Below are positions 34,223-43,092 of a stretch of DNA of 64,000 nucleotides, piece after piece. A program made the translations under genes and the position numbers. How positions within the stretch are numbered: the first letter of the stretch is position 1; every line of letters begins with the position of its first letter. The notes below the pieces were generated by a model that was not told the origin of the DNA, ran no database searches, and saw only the letters and a program-made list of their open reading frames with translations. The DNA is taken from the NCBI GenBank assembly GCA_021776475.1, contig JAJFFV010000006.1:186001-250000 (forward strand), written 5' to 3'. The DNA comes from Parvularculaceae bacterium (GTDB lineage Bacteria; Pseudomonadota; Alphaproteobacteria; Caulobacterales; Parvularculaceae).

Positions 34223-35677
34223 ATGGTTGAGTGTAAAACACGCTGGAAATCGACGAAGATTTTCTTATCAGATGCTGTGAAAAATCTAACGGCTCTGGCA
34301 ATCGGTGCCAGTCTTCTGCTATCCGGCGCGCAGGCACAAACGCTGCAGGAGACGCTCGAGCTTACCTATCGGACCAACCCGGGATTAAAGGCACAGCGCG
34401 CGGCATTGCGGGCGACCGATGAACTCGCCGCTCAGGCCAGGGCAGGAAGGCGACCGTCAGCGAACGGGTCGATAATGTATGAAGAAACCGGTGGGTCTTA
34501 CGATCCGCCCGCCGGAGGCGGCGCCGCCGGTGATCCGACTGCCGGCATCTTCAGTTCGTTTTCCGGGACTGGCACCGACAACTCCACGACGGCCGGTATT
34601 GAACTGCAACAACCCCTGTTTAAAGGGTTCAGAACATTCAACTCGATCCGAGAAGCCGATGCTCGCATCGATGCCGCTCAGGCTGAGCTCATCGATAGTG
34701 AGCAGGCGGTGCTCAGTGACGCTGTTGCCGCTTATTTCTCCGTCGTTACAAATGAGGAAAGTGTCAAGGCGTCGGAAGCAACTCTGCGTTCGCTTGAACG
34801 GCAGCGACAAGCTGCCAGTGTCAGGTTTGAAGTAGGACAGGCAACCCGCACTGATATGGCGCAGGCTGAGGCCAGATATGCTGGTGCCGATGCGCAGTTG
34901 ATCAGCGCGCGCTCCGATCTCGCGGCTGCCCGCAGGCAATTTGAACGCGTTGTTGGCCAAATGCCGTTGGGCCTTGCGGTAGAGCCGGACCTTCCGCTGC
35001 TACCGCAAACTTTGGAAGACGCCCTCGCTGTTGCAGCGGCAAGCAACCCCCAGCTGCTTGCGGCGCAATCGCGTCTCGATGCGTCAGCGTACGCGCTCAG
35101 AGCCGCCAGAGGATTGCTCTCGCCGTCGCTGACTGCGAACGCAACTTACGGCTATGTTGAAAACCAGTTCATCGATGGAGATGTTTCAGAACGAACGACA
35201 ATCGGGGCTCAGTTAACGATCCCGTTGTATCAAGGCGGTGCTACTTATTCTGCGATCAGGCAGGCGAGGGAAGCCAACAAAGCTGATCGCTTTGCCCTGC
35301 AGGACACAGAGCGCAGGGTGATCGAGCAAGTATCGGTTACCTGGGAGCGTGTTGGAGCAACCCGCGCGACCTTCCAGGCGACGACCGCCACTATTGCCGC
35401 CAGCGAGTTGGCCTTGCAAGGGCTGATTCTTGAAAACCAAGTCGGCCAACGAACAACGCTGGACGTTCTCGACGGCGAGCGGGAACTTTTGAATGCGCTT
35501 CTTTCTAATTATCAGGCCCGTGAGCGCTATTACCTGACCGTGTTTTCGCTATTGCGGGTCATGGGACAATTGACAGCGCAGGGCCTCGCGCTGGGCGTTG
35601 ATGTCTATGATGCTGAAGTCAACAAGCGCAATGTGGAAGCGCTATGGCTCGGGACCGGCAGGTCCATTCAGGATTAG
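34223..35677 (+). CDS. tolC: TolC-family outer-membrane channel
   Basis: The 484-residue protein has a signal peptide (NLTALAIGASLLLSGAQAQT) and then two TolC/OEP repeats. The first begins 'LQETLELTYRTNPGLKAQRAALRATDE', has the strand-rich 'ELQQPLFKGFRTFNSIREADARIDAAQAEL' and a helix pair. The second begins 'LEDALAVAAASNPQLLAAQSRLDASAYAL' with 'GAQLTIPLYQGGATYSAIRQAREA' and 'QVGQRTTLDVLDGERELLNAL'. This is the TolC type used by type I secretion and efflux pumps. There is no pump or adaptor gene next to it, so it probably serves several systems. A terminator-like hairpin lies about 240 bp downstream. Confidence 0.92.
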   Translation: MVECKTRWKSTKIFLSDAVKNLTALAIGASLLLSGAQAQTLQETLELTYRTNPGLKAQRAALRATDELAAQARAGRRPSANGSIMYEETGGSYDPPAGGGAAGDPTAGIFSSFSGTGTDNSTTAGIELQQPLFKGFRTFNSIREADARIDAAQAELIDSEQAVLSDAVAAYFSVVTNEESVKASEATLRSLERQRQAASVRFEVGQATRTDMAQAEARYAGADAQLISARSDLAAARRQFERVVGQMPLGLAVEPDLPLLPQTLEDALAVAAASNPQLLAAQSRLDASAYALRAARGLLSPSLTANATYGYVENQFIDGDVSERTTIGAQLTIPLYQGGATYSAIRQAREANKADRFALQDTERRVIEQVSVTWERVGATRATFQATTATIAASELALQGLILENQVGQRTTLDVLDGERELLNALLSNYQARERYYLTVFSLLRVMGQLTAQGLALGVDVYDAEVNKRNVEALWLGTGRSIQD

Positions 35678-36045
35678 TAGCCAGCGGTCGCCTAAAACAG
35701 CCGTACACATTCTATAGTGATTTCAAACAAACACCTGCACGACGAGCAGGCAGCACGCCGCTATCGAAACGCCAGTGACCAGTCAACCGGAGAGCGGCGG
35801 GTGAGAATGCCTGTCACCAAAATATGCTCTGTTCTTTTCCATCAATTTGTCGCTCCCAACGACATGTGTCATCCACAGGCAATTACAAGTCTCCTATGAA
35901 CCATTTAGGCAAAAAATACGCCGTGACCTTGTTTACGGTGTTTTTCGATTCGGGGGTGTTTAGCGCATCGCGCCTCATTCCTTGCGTTTTTCTGCGTGTC
36001 TAAAGTAGAAACGTGGGAGAACGGGTCAAACAGACAGGAGTGACC
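35678..36045. other. Intergenic stretch downstream of tolC
   Basis: Holds a 60-codon frame (35717-35899) I do not believe, and a terminator-like hairpin. A small RNA ending at the hairpin is possible but nothing proves it. Confidence 0.3.
35918..35945 (+). terminator. Rho-independent-like terminator
   Basis: ACGCCGT - GACCTTGTTT - ACGGTGT makes a seven-pair stem with one G-T wobble, followed by TTTT. It is the first such signal after tolC. Confidence 0.5.
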
Positions 36046-36507
36046 ATGGCAGGCCTATGGCTGGAAGAATTTGAAGAAGACATGGTTTTTAACCATGATC
36101 TGTCCCGTACGGTGACTGAATACGACAATATCCACTTTTCACTAATGACGATGAATGTGCAGCCCTTGCATATTGACGCAGACTTTGCTGCGAAAACCGA
36201 ATGGGGCAAACCGTTGGTCAACAGCCTGTTCACGCTTGGCCTGATGATCGGCATGACCGTTGCGGACACGACCCTTGGAACGACCGTTGCTAATCTCGGC
36301 ATGACCGACGTGATCTTTCCAAAGCCGGTATTCCATGGCGACACCATCAAAACGCGCACAACGGTCAAAAAAGTTAGGCCCAGCAAAACCCGTCCGGGCC
36401 AGGGGATCGTCACATTTTTTCACGAAGCAATCAATCAGCACGGGGATGTTGTCGCTAGTTGCGAGCGCGCCGCGCTGATGCGCTCCCGGCCGGAGAAACA
36501 GGCGTAA
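36046..36507 (+). CDS. MaoC-family (hot-dog fold) dehydratase
   Basis: ATG 36046 follows AGGAGTGACC; the 11 codons of open frame before it are not used. The 153-residue protein has 'DNIHFSLMTMNVQPLHIDADFAA', the MaoC hydratase core where N-x-x-P-x-H and Asp are catalytic, 'GKPLVNSLFTLGLMIGMTV' and a 'FPKPVFHGDTIKTRTTVKKVRPSKTRPGQGIVTF' strand set. Such single-domain enzymes hydrate enoyl- or mesaconyl-CoA thioesters. Its stop overlaps the start of the CoA-ester lyase gene (TAATG), so the two act together, plausibly on C4-C5 dicarboxylic CoA intermediates. Confidence 0.88.
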   Translation: MAGLWLEEFEEDMVFNHDLSRTVTEYDNIHFSLMTMNVQPLHIDADFAAKTEWGKPLVNSLFTLGLMIGMTVADTTLGTTVANLGMTDVIFPKPVFHGDTIKTRTTVKKVRPSKTRPGQGIVTFFHEAINQHGDVVASCERAALMRSRPEKQA

Positions 36508-37361
36508 TGTTTACCTCCCTCTTGTTCGTTCCAGGCGATGATGAAAAGAAACAGGCTAAATCCTGTAATTCGGGCGCGGACCTTATTATCCTTGATTTGG
36601 AGGATTCTGTTGCCGCTGGCAAGAAAGAGAAAGCAAGGCAGGTGACGGCGAGCGCTTTAAAAAAAGTCTTGCCGGCAACTGTTCAACGGTATGTCCGGGT
36701 AAATGCTCTTGACACAGGTCTTACGGAGGATGATCTGAGAGCCGTGATGCCAGCAACACCAGATGGGATAGTTCTGCCAAAATGCAACGGGCCAAAGGAT
36801 GTCCAAACATTGTCGGACATGATGGCCGTAACAGAAACAACAAAAAACACCGGCGCCACCAAAATCATTGCGATCGTCACCGAGACCGCACAAGGCGTGT
36901 TATCACTAGCTCAAGGCGGATGGGTTCATCCGCGGCTCGCCGGCATGATGTGGGGTGCCGAAGATCTGGCAGCTGACCTTGGTGCATCGACAAATTCGCA
37001 CGATGGTCAATATACCGAACCTTTTCGGCTCGCGCGCAACCTGTGTCTTTTTGCCGCAAGGGCTGCCGATGTGATGCCAATTGATACTATCTATGCTGAT
37101 TATAAAGATCTTGCCGGATTGGCACAGTACGCAAGGGATGCGTTACGCGACGGATTCGATGCGAAGGCAGCGATCCATCCAGCGCAGATTGAGATCATCC
37201 ACAAAGCGTTTACCCCAACCGCGGAAAGTATCGATTGGGCGAGATCTGTTGTAACTGCATTTGAGTCAGTCGAGGCAGGGGTAGCCAGTCTCAATGGTAA
37301 AATGCTGGATATGCCGCACCTGCGAACTGCGCGTAAAATTCTCGCTAGAATCCAGAATTAG
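36507..37361 (+). CDS. CitE-like CoA-ester lyase / (3S)-malyl-CoA thioesterase family
   Basis: Starting at the coupled ATG 36507, the 284-residue TIM barrel shows 'LLFVPGDDEKKQAKS', 'ADLIILDLEDSVAAGKKEKAR' (metal-binding Glu and Asp), 'RYVRVNALDTGLTEDDL', 'GIVLPKCNGPKDV' and 'GMMWGAEDLAADLGA', ending 'AKAAIHPAQIEIIHKAF'. These are CitE/HpcH-superfamily landmarks. Members cleave or hydrolyse malyl-, methylmalyl- or citramalyl-CoA. Paired with the MaoC hydratase it suggests a small pathway for mesaconyl/citramalyl-type CoA esters. Exact reaction open. Confidence 0.88.
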   Translation: MFTSLLFVPGDDEKKQAKSCNSGADLIILDLEDSVAAGKKEKARQVTASALKKVLPATVQRYVRVNALDTGLTEDDLRAVMPATPDGIVLPKCNGPKDVQTLSDMMAVTETTKNTGATKIIAIVTETAQGVLSLAQGGWVHPRLAGMMWGAEDLAADLGASTNSHDGQYTEPFRLARNLCLFAARAADVMPIDTIYADYKDLAGLAQYARDALRDGFDAKAAIHPAQIEIIHKAFTPTAESIDWARSVVTAFESVEAGVASLNGKMLDMPHLRTARKILARIQN

Positions 37362-37425
37362 CCTCGATCAGTTATAACATAACATCCCTAAACTTTTAAA
37401 GACGGACACAAACCGAACAAAATGG

Positions 37426-37440
37426 TTAACAACTAACTAA
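37426..37440. promoter_or_regulatory. CtrA-like box upstream of the methyltransferase gene
   Basis: TTAA-CAACTAA-CTAA fits the CtrA spacing TTAA-N7-TTAA with one mismatch, 110 bp before the methyltransferase start. The genome encodes SciP, so CtrA is expected to be present. Weak evidence by itself. Confidence 0.35.
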
Positions 37441-37549
37441 TTTTGCTGGCTAATTGGCTTTCGGCCGGTATGATTGTGTTCGCTATCGGACTTTGTCCAG
37501 TGGCGCGTAGAGGGGGGAGGCTACGATCAAACAAGTCGGAGTGACCCTA

Positions 37550-38992
37550 ATGCAGTCGGTAAAACATTATCAGGAACTCAAAGGGGCGGAAGCGTCCGGC
37601 ATACGTGTTACTTTTGCATCCAAAGACGCGCTGGAGTTTTTTAATAATCATCCTCCAAGCGCGCTTCTGCTTGGCGTAAATTTCGATATCAAGGAAATTT
37701 CACTGACAGGTCTTGTGTTGGAAATCCCTGAACGGGTTTCGATGACTGATGTTCCGGGAAGTCAGATCCTTACCTTGCTTCAAAAAGGGACTGCTTTTTA
37801 TCAGTGCCCCGTTATTTTGCAGCCTCAGCAATCAAGCACCAAAACACTGACCGTTTTATATGATGAAAAAGGTGTTGATTTAGAAGTTATAGCCCGAAAA
37901 AATGCAGCGGCGCTTGCGGTCAGCGAAACGGCGACGCGCAAACCGGCGGTTACCTATTCCGTCCCTGCAGAATATAAAATCTATTGTACTGAAGTGCTCG
38001 ATTTTCTCTCGGACCGGCGAACCTTTATCGAACGCAACATTACACCGTATGAAGACTACTTTACATTGGAAGAAACGGAATCTGTTGCCGAAGGCCTGGA
38101 GCAAACATCTTTGACCGCATGGCAGCAGCTTTGCTTTCAAGGAAATGAGCTTGTTCTGCCACACAAGGGCGACGCGGAAGCCAGGAAGGATCTGAAATCC
38201 TTCACCGAAAAACTGGTGACCTACGAACTGGTCAAAGGTCTGAATTGGAACAGAAGTTATTTTAAACCCATGGGCTATCCTGGCGACTTCAAGATCATGA
38301 ACTACATGTATGATCACCGCCCCGAGGGAACTGATACCTATAGCCGATATCTGCACATGCTAGGTCTGATCAGCGGGGGCCCGATTGTCTCCAGGATGGA
38401 ATATATCAGCCGTTATTTGAAGGAACTCAATGACGGCAGCGAAAGCATGTATCACGTGATGAGCATTGGTTCTGGCCCTGCGAGAGAAGTGCAGCGCTTC
38501 CTCGAAGATACCTACGAGGCAGGAGAAGGGTATAGTTTTACGTTGGTGGATCAGGAAAAAGATGCCCTCGACTATGCCATCAACGCGGCCTATCGCAGCC
38601 TCGCTCCGAGCCGGTCTAACGTGATTGTCAGCGGCATGCACACCTCGTTCACGGAAATGCTCCGTCCGATGAGCACGTTTCGGCATATACCACAACAGGA
38701 TCTGATTTATTCAGCCGGGCTGCTTGATTATCTCAGTCCGAATATGTGCCGCAACCTGACCCGAAAACTCTACGAACATTTGAAACCGGGCGGAACTCTG
38801 CTTGTCGGGAACGTCAACGATGCCCCCATGGGTACCTACTGGTCGATGGAATATGTGCTTGACTGGACTTTGTTCTTCCGCAGCGAAGATGAAATGTTTG
38901 ATATGGCTGCCGGTTGCCAAGGGGCTGACGTGTCTGTTGATATGGACGAAAATGGTGCGGTTTATATGTTGAAAGTTGTCAAGCAAGCTTAA
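37550..38992 (+). CDS. EF/PhcB-type SAM-dependent methyltransferase with an extra N-terminal domain
   Basis: I start at ATG 37550, eight bases after GGAG; GTG 37541 touches the same GGAG and is less likely. About 480 residues. The first 110 residues are strand-rich ('GVNFDIKEISLTGLVLEIPE', 'KGTAFYQCPVILQP') and look like a diverged PilZ domain. The rest is a class I methyltransferase with 'FKPMGYPGDFKIMNYMYD' (about 240-257), the mark of extracellular-factor 3-hydroxypalmitate methyl ester synthases such as Ralstonia PhcB. The SAM motif is 'VMSIGSGPAREVQRF', then 'LTLVDQEKDAL', 'DLIYSAGLLDYL' and 'LKPGGTLLVGNV'. Its stop overlaps the stop of a convergent six-TM kinase. I infer a signal-molecule synthase, unproven here. 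Confidence 0.78.
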   Translation: MQSVKHYQELKGAEASGIRVTFASKDALEFFNNHPPSALLLGVNFDIKEISLTGLVLEIPERVSMTDVPGSQILTLLQKGTAFYQCPVILQPQQSSTKTLTVLYDEKGVDLEVIARKNAAALAVSETATRKPAVTYSVPAEYKIYCTEVLDFLSDRRTFIERNITPYEDYFTLEETESVAEGLEQTSLTAWQQLCFQGNELVLPHKGDAEARKDLKSFTEKLVTYELVKGLNWNRSYFKPMGYPGDFKIMNYMYDHRPEGTDTYSRYLHMLGLISGGPIVSRMEYISRYLKELNDGSESMYHVMSIGSGPAREVQRFLEDTYEAGEGYSFTLVDQEKDALDYAINAAYRSLAPSRSNVIVSGMHTSFTEMLRPMSTFRHIPQQDLIYSAGLLDYLSPNMCRNLTRKLYEHLKPGGTLLVGNVNDAPMGTYWSMEYVLDWTLFFRSEDEMFDMAAGCQGADVSVDMDENGAVYMLKVVKQA

Positions 38993-40425
38993 GCAGAAAT
39001 TTTGGACAGCGCATTTGCCGACGAAGAAGCCGCGGGTTCATCACTCGGGGCTTCAGATGTTTCTGGGGTATCTGCTTTTTCCTGATGTGGTTGCACCGGT
39101 ACCATGATCTCAACAGTTGTACCTTTTTCTCCGTCGCGCCGGATATCCAGTGTGCCGTTGTGAAGAGCCACAATTTTTTCAGTCAATGTGACACCGAGGC
39201 TCATCTTTTCACTAACGCCAAGGAACTCTTCTGTCAGCTCCATGGAATTTCTGATGTTGTCGAGCTGCTCGGCGTCGATGCCTGTTCCTTGATCCGTAAT
39301 TAGAATACTAACGACATTGTCTGCTTCGCAGGCACTTATTGTAACCGTGCCCCCATGTGGTGACGCTTCAACAGCATTTTCGACAATCTCGAAAATCGCG
39401 TCCTCCATCAAGCTGCCATCGGCATAGAGCGAACAAGGTTGGCGAGCATATTCAATATTGACCCGGCGTTCGGCGGCTTTTCGGCTCACACCTGAGAGGG
39501 CACAATTGACCAGTTCATTCACGCTGACTTTCTGTATCGTCATCTTCAGCGAGCCGGCTTCCAAACGGCCATATTTCATCAGACGCTGAACCAGCCGGAG
39601 GAGATTTTGCCCGGCTGAATGAATGTGCCCACTATACTCAACATATTCAGGATGCTGCTGTTTCCCGAGCGACTCCTGTTCCAGGATTTGCGCATATCCA
39701 ATAATCTGATGCAGTGGTGTTCTGAAGACATGGGTCAGGATATTCATGATCGCATTCTTGCGCTTCAACGAAAGGTTGGCTTCATCGACCATCTCTTGCA
39801 GCTTGACGTTGAGATTGATGGTTTCGCTGTGCTGAAGAAATTCATTACGGCGCTTAACCTCAAGAACATGATTGAGAGACGCGCAAAGAATCAGTGAATG
39901 GGTCAGGAAAAAGTGACTCGCGATATAATCCGTCCCTTTAGGAAAGCCGAGGGATGCAAGAATGTAGCTGCCGTAAATTAAACAAAAACTCAGTACAGAT
40001 ATTATAAAATAACCGCGCACGAGTGCCGTAAACAATAAGCAAACTTCGATGATACCGACATAATATGGCGGAGAGATCGTGCCCTCTCGCCATATGAAAT
40101 ACGAAATCGAAAAAGCTCCGACGCACATTATGCCGCTTGAGATGATCTGAAAGTGTTTTTTGACAGGGCCAAAACGACCCCAGAAAACGAGAGTCAGGGC
40201 AACAAAAGAACAAATCGCGCGAATGGCAACGGCTTCAAAAGCTGCCTCTTTGAGAACCATGAGATCGAGAACGCCGTAAGCGATATATAGCGTGATGGCA
40301 AAATACAATATGCCGCGCTCACGTTCGGCCTCCAGTTTCGCTGAGTATTCTTGGTACTCGCGTTCGAGGTTCCGATCCGTGAAAAGCGCAGATAGCGTAT
40401 CAATATGTTGCGTCTGGTCACTCAT
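38989..40425 (-). CDS. Six-TM sensor histidine kinase convergent with the methyltransferase
   Basis: The 478-residue protein has six membrane helices in residues 38-188 with short loops, a coiled coil, and HisKA 'IMNILTHVFRTPLHQIIGYAQIL' in which H232 is the phospho-His (the HE of the usual HELRTP is HV). HATPase_c follows: 'IFEIVENAVEASPHGG' (N box), 'ITDQGTGIDAEQ', a reduced G2 region 'MSLGVTLTEKIVALHNG' and 'GEKGTTVEIMVPV'. The 45-residue tail is Ala/Ser/Glu-rich. There is no receiver domain and no adjacent regulator. The membrane-embedded sensor without a periplasmic domain suits a lipid-like signal, as PhcS does for 3-hydroxy fatty acid methyl esters. The four-base stop-to-stop overlap with the methyltransferase suggests long-standing partnership. 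Confidence 0.85.
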   Translation of the reverse strand: MSDQTQHIDTLSALFTDRNLEREYQEYSAKLEAERERGILYFAITLYIAYGVLDLMVLKEAAFEAVAIRAICSFVALTLVFWGRFGPVKKHFQIISSGIMCVGAFSISYFIWREGTISPPYYVGIIEVCLLFTALVRGYFIISVLSFCLIYGSYILASLGFPKGTDYIASHFFLTHSLILCASLNHVLEVKRRNEFLQHSETINLNVKLQEMVDEANLSLKRKNAIMNILTHVFRTPLHQIIGYAQILEQESLGKQQHPEYVEYSGHIHSAGQNLLRLVQRLMKYGRLEAGSLKMTIQKVSVNELVNCALSGVSRKAAERRVNIEYARQPCSLYADGSLMEDAIFEIVENAVEASPHGGTVTISACEADNVVSILITDQGTGIDAEQLDNIRNSMELTEEFLGVSEKMSLGVTLTEKIVALHNGTLDIRRDGEKGTTVEIMVPVQPHQEKADTPETSEAPSDEPAASSSANALSKISA

Positions 40426-40611
40426 ATATGCCCGCGGACTTTATAGTTAACTACAACAAAGTAATTTCTGGTTCCTTAATATAGTAGTAGAACATCGTTC
40501 ACTGATTATTATCTTGTTAACAAAATAGAATTCACATTTTATAAATGTTTTGTACAGGGAATTTTTACCAAATTATATGAAGTTGGCCCGAGCTAATGCC
40601 TAGGGTGCCGT

Positions 40612-41550
40612 GTGTTTGGAAAAGCTCTGAAAATCAGTTCGCAACTCAGCGATGAGGCGCATGAAGTCTACCAAACCATCAGGGAATACCCGACGATGGA
40701 TGGTATGAGCAATCCAGTGACCCGTTCGATTGCGCGCAAAATGGTCAACTCGACCTGGGAAAAAACGCTAACGGAAATAGACTTCGCCTATTGCATGACC
40801 GACTGCGTCATCGCCGATGTACCTTGCGTCAGCATTACGACCCCGATGGTAAAACCAGATAATCCAGTTATTTTGTATATACATGCGGGCGCTTTTATCG
40901 CCGGCTCAGCCCGGATCAATGCGGCCGCCGTTTTACCCGCTGTACAGTTTGCCGGTTGTGAAGCTATCTCAGTGGATTACGCGCTCGCACCGGAATACAA
41001 ATATCCTTATCAGATTAATCAGGTCGTCGCCGTTTTCCTCGAACTGACGGCGCGCTACGGCGCAGCCCGTCCTGTCATCATGATGGGCGATTCCGCTGGC
41101 GCGAACATCGCTCTTTCGGCGATAACAAAGCTGCGCGATGCAGGTCATCCGTTGCCGGTAAAAACAGTTTTGCTTTCGCCTTGCCTCGACGGCATGACGT
41201 CAAGCGACACACTCATCACCCTGTGTAAGCAGGATCCATTGATCAAACGCGCCGGCGTTGCCAGCCTTAAGAATGTTTTCAAATATTATGCAGGCAGGGC
41301 CGAATTGAGCGACCCCGGGGTCTCTCCGATCTATGCAAGCCTCAGGAGCCTGCCACCGATGTTGGTGCAGGTCGGCTCCAGAGAGGCTCTTCTGGGTGAC
41401 AGCGCCCGGTTGTCAGAAGCTGCCCGGCAGCAAAAGGTGCCGATGACCTTGCGCGTCCTTGACGGCATGTTTCACCTTTTTCACCTCCACTGGTCCCTGC
41501 CAGAAGCAAAATCAGCGCACGAAGACATTGTTGATTTTATTACCCCGTAG
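40612..41550 (+). CDS. HSL-family alpha/beta hydrolase
   Basis: The 312-residue protein (GTG start) has the oxyanion motif 'ILYIHAGAFIAGSARI' (HAGAF in place of the usual HGGGF), then 'EAISVDYALAPEYKYPY', the nucleophile elbow 'VIMMGDSAGANIALSAI' (GDSAG) and the late 'LVQVGSREALLGDS' Asp and 'GMFHLFHLHW' His. This is the hormone-sensitive-lipase class of carboxylesterases. It is divergent from the six-TM kinase, with 186 bp between. If the neighbouring methyltransferase makes a fatty-acid methyl ester, this esterase could degrade it; that is only an idea from position. Confidence 0.88.
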   Translation: MFGKALKISSQLSDEAHEVYQTIREYPTMDGMSNPVTRSIARKMVNSTWEKTLTEIDFAYCMTDCVIADVPCVSITTPMVKPDNPVILYIHAGAFIAGSARINAAAVLPAVQFAGCEAISVDYALAPEYKYPYQINQVVAVFLELTARYGAARPVIMMGDSAGANIALSAITKLRDAGHPLPVKTVLLSPCLDGMTSSDTLITLCKQDPLIKRAGVASLKNVFKYYAGRAELSDPGVSPIYASLRSLPPMLVQVGSREALLGDSARLSEAARQQKVPMTLRVLDGMFHLFHLHWSLPEAKSAHEDIVDFITP

Positions 41551-41597
41551 CTAAGACGGCATCGCCTTTCGATCTTGTATTGAGCATCCGAGTAGCT

Positions 41598-41623
41598 TTA
41601 TCAGGTTAGGCGTAACCTGATAA
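41598..41623. promoter_or_regulatory. Perfect 11-bp palindrome upstream of the nitroreductase gene (candidate operator)
   Basis: TTATCAGGTTA-GGCG-TAACCTGATAA is an exact inverted repeat ending 17 bases before the nitroreductase ATG. No T-run follows, so a terminator is unlikely; position and symmetry fit a repressor operator or a leader hairpin. No regulator gene is adjacent. Confidence 0.6.
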
Positions 41624-41640
41624 TACCAGCCGAGGTGCTT

Positions 41641-42267
41641 ATGCCTGCAACCCCGAAACCTGAACTGGGCGATCCGCTCAAAGCCGCGCATCCGTCGGAT
41701 GAAACGCTAAAGCTATTGTCTTTGCGCCGCTCGACTACGGCTGTGATGTTGACAAAGCCAGGCCCAACTGACGATCAGCTTGAGCAAATTCTGCAAATCG
41801 GTGCGCGCGTGCCCGATCACCGCCGCGTCTGCCCGTATCGGTTCGTGATTTTTGAAGATGAAGCACGGGCCGAGTTCGGCAAAACCCTTGCCGAAGCCTA
41901 CCGGCGGGAAACCCCGGCGGCGGAAGAAGCAGCTATTGCACAGGAAGCCGGTCGGTTCTTGCGCGCGCCCGTGATCGTCGCTGTGGTGTTTTCTCCGCAA
42001 ACGGAACACCGCACCCCGGTCTGGGAGCAAACCCTGACAACAGGTGCTGTCTGCCAGAACATGCTGATCGCTGCAAATGCCCTTGGCTATGCCGCCCAGT
42101 GGCTGACAGAATGGTATGCCTATAACCGGCGGGTGCTGACGCAGATCGGGCTGGACGAGCACGAGCAAATTGCCGGTTTTGTCTATATCGGATCAGCCAA
42201 GGAAGACCCGAGAGAAAGGCAACGGGTCGACGCTCGGTCTCTCGTCAGCCACTGGCAAAACAACTGA
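41641..42267 (+). CDS. Nitroreductase-family protein
   Basis: The ATG at 41641 follows GAGGTG, so the GTG two codons earlier is not needed. The 208-residue protein has the FMN-site features 'LLSLRRSTTAVMLTKPGPTDDQLEQILQIGARVPDH' (Arg-Arg-Ser phosphate contact), 'PYRFVIFE', 'TTGAVCQNMLIAANALGYAAQWLTEW' and 'EHEQIAGFVYIGSAKEDP'. It belongs to the subfamily that includes YdjA. Homodimer, cytosolic; physiological substrate unknown. A perfect palindrome lies in its 5' region. Confidence 0.9.
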   Translation: MPATPKPELGDPLKAAHPSDETLKLLSLRRSTTAVMLTKPGPTDDQLEQILQIGARVPDHRRVCPYRFVIFEDEARAEFGKTLAEAYRRETPAAEEAAIAQEAGRFLRAPVIVAVVFSPQTEHRTPVWEQTLTTGAVCQNMLIAANALGYAAQWLTEWYAYNRRVLTQIGLDEHEQIAGFVYIGSAKEDPRERQRVDARSLVSHWQNN

Positions 42268-42430
42268 TCCAGACACTCTTCACAATCGTGCAATACAGCG
42301 TTCTTTGAACAATAGGAGGCTTTTTATCAACCCCGCAAGGTGCTAAACATAAGCTCAATTTACGGCGATTAGCGTCAATGGGCTGGCTGGATTGTACAGT
42401 TAGACCGGTTTTAAAAAGAGGGTTTATCTA

Positions 42431-43087
42431 ATGAACAAGTCACTTCTGGTTGCAGCTGCAGCTGTTCCATTTGCACTCCTGGCCGCCTGCGGCGGTGCTT
42501 CTACTGAAGCAGAAGCGACTGAAACCATCGTTGCCGAAGTGCAGAAAATAGACACCGGCTCGGGGTTCAGCGCCGTCCCTTCAGGCGCATATGCCCTCGA
42601 TAAGGGGCACGGTTATATTATGATGACCTACAATCATCAGGGTTACTCCAGCCCTTATGTTCGCTTTGTCGGATTTGACGCCAATCTCACCCTTGATGTC
42701 GACAACCCGACAAACAGTGGCGTCACGGTTGCAATTGATCCAGCGACAATTGACAGCGGTGTCGAGCGTTTCGACAATCATCTGAGGAGCGATGAAATTT
42801 TCGATGTTGCCAACCACCCTGAGATCACATTTGTCAGTACAGCGCTTGCTGCAACCGGGGACAATACTGGCACATTGACCGGTGATTTGACAATCAAAGG
42901 AAACACGAAATCCGTGACCCTTGATGTGACATTCAACAAAGCTGATTTAGGCCGCGAAGGCAAAGGCAAGGTTGGGTTTTCCGCACGTGGGTCGGTCCTG
43001 CGCTCAGATTTTGGTGTTGACATCTATACGCCTTATGTCGGCGATGAGGTCGACCTTATTATTGAAACCGAATTCGTCCAGCAATAG
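42431..43087 (+). CDS. YceI-family lipoprotein
   Basis: The 218-residue protein has a lipoprotein signal ending LLAAC (lipid Cys about residue 20), a low-complexity linker and a YceI lipocalin-like barrel: 'GAYALDKGHGYIMMTYNHQGYSSPYVRFVGFDANL', 'TIDSGVERFDNHLRSDEIFDVANHPEITFVST', 'LTIKGNTKSVTLDVTF' and 'VGFSARGSVLRSDFGV'. YceI proteins bind long isoprenoid or amide lipids. It is followed after 5 bp by a cytochrome b561 gene and then by a second YceI gene. Confidence 0.92.
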   Translation: MNKSLLVAAAAVPFALLAACGGASTEAEATETIVAEVQKIDTGSGFSAVPSGAYALDKGHGYIMMTYNHQGYSSPYVRFVGFDANLTLDVDNPTNSGVTVAIDPATIDSGVERFDNHLRSDEIFDVANHPEITFVSTALAATGDNTGTLTGDLTIKGNTKSVTLDVTFNKADLGREGKGKVGFSARGSVLRSDFGVDIYTPYVGDEVDLIIETEFVQQ

Positions 43088-43092
43088 CCCGA

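Noticed and set aside
35717-35899. 60-codon plus ORF after tolC
   Set aside because: No ribosome site and no coding character; it only happens to precede the terminator-like hairpin.
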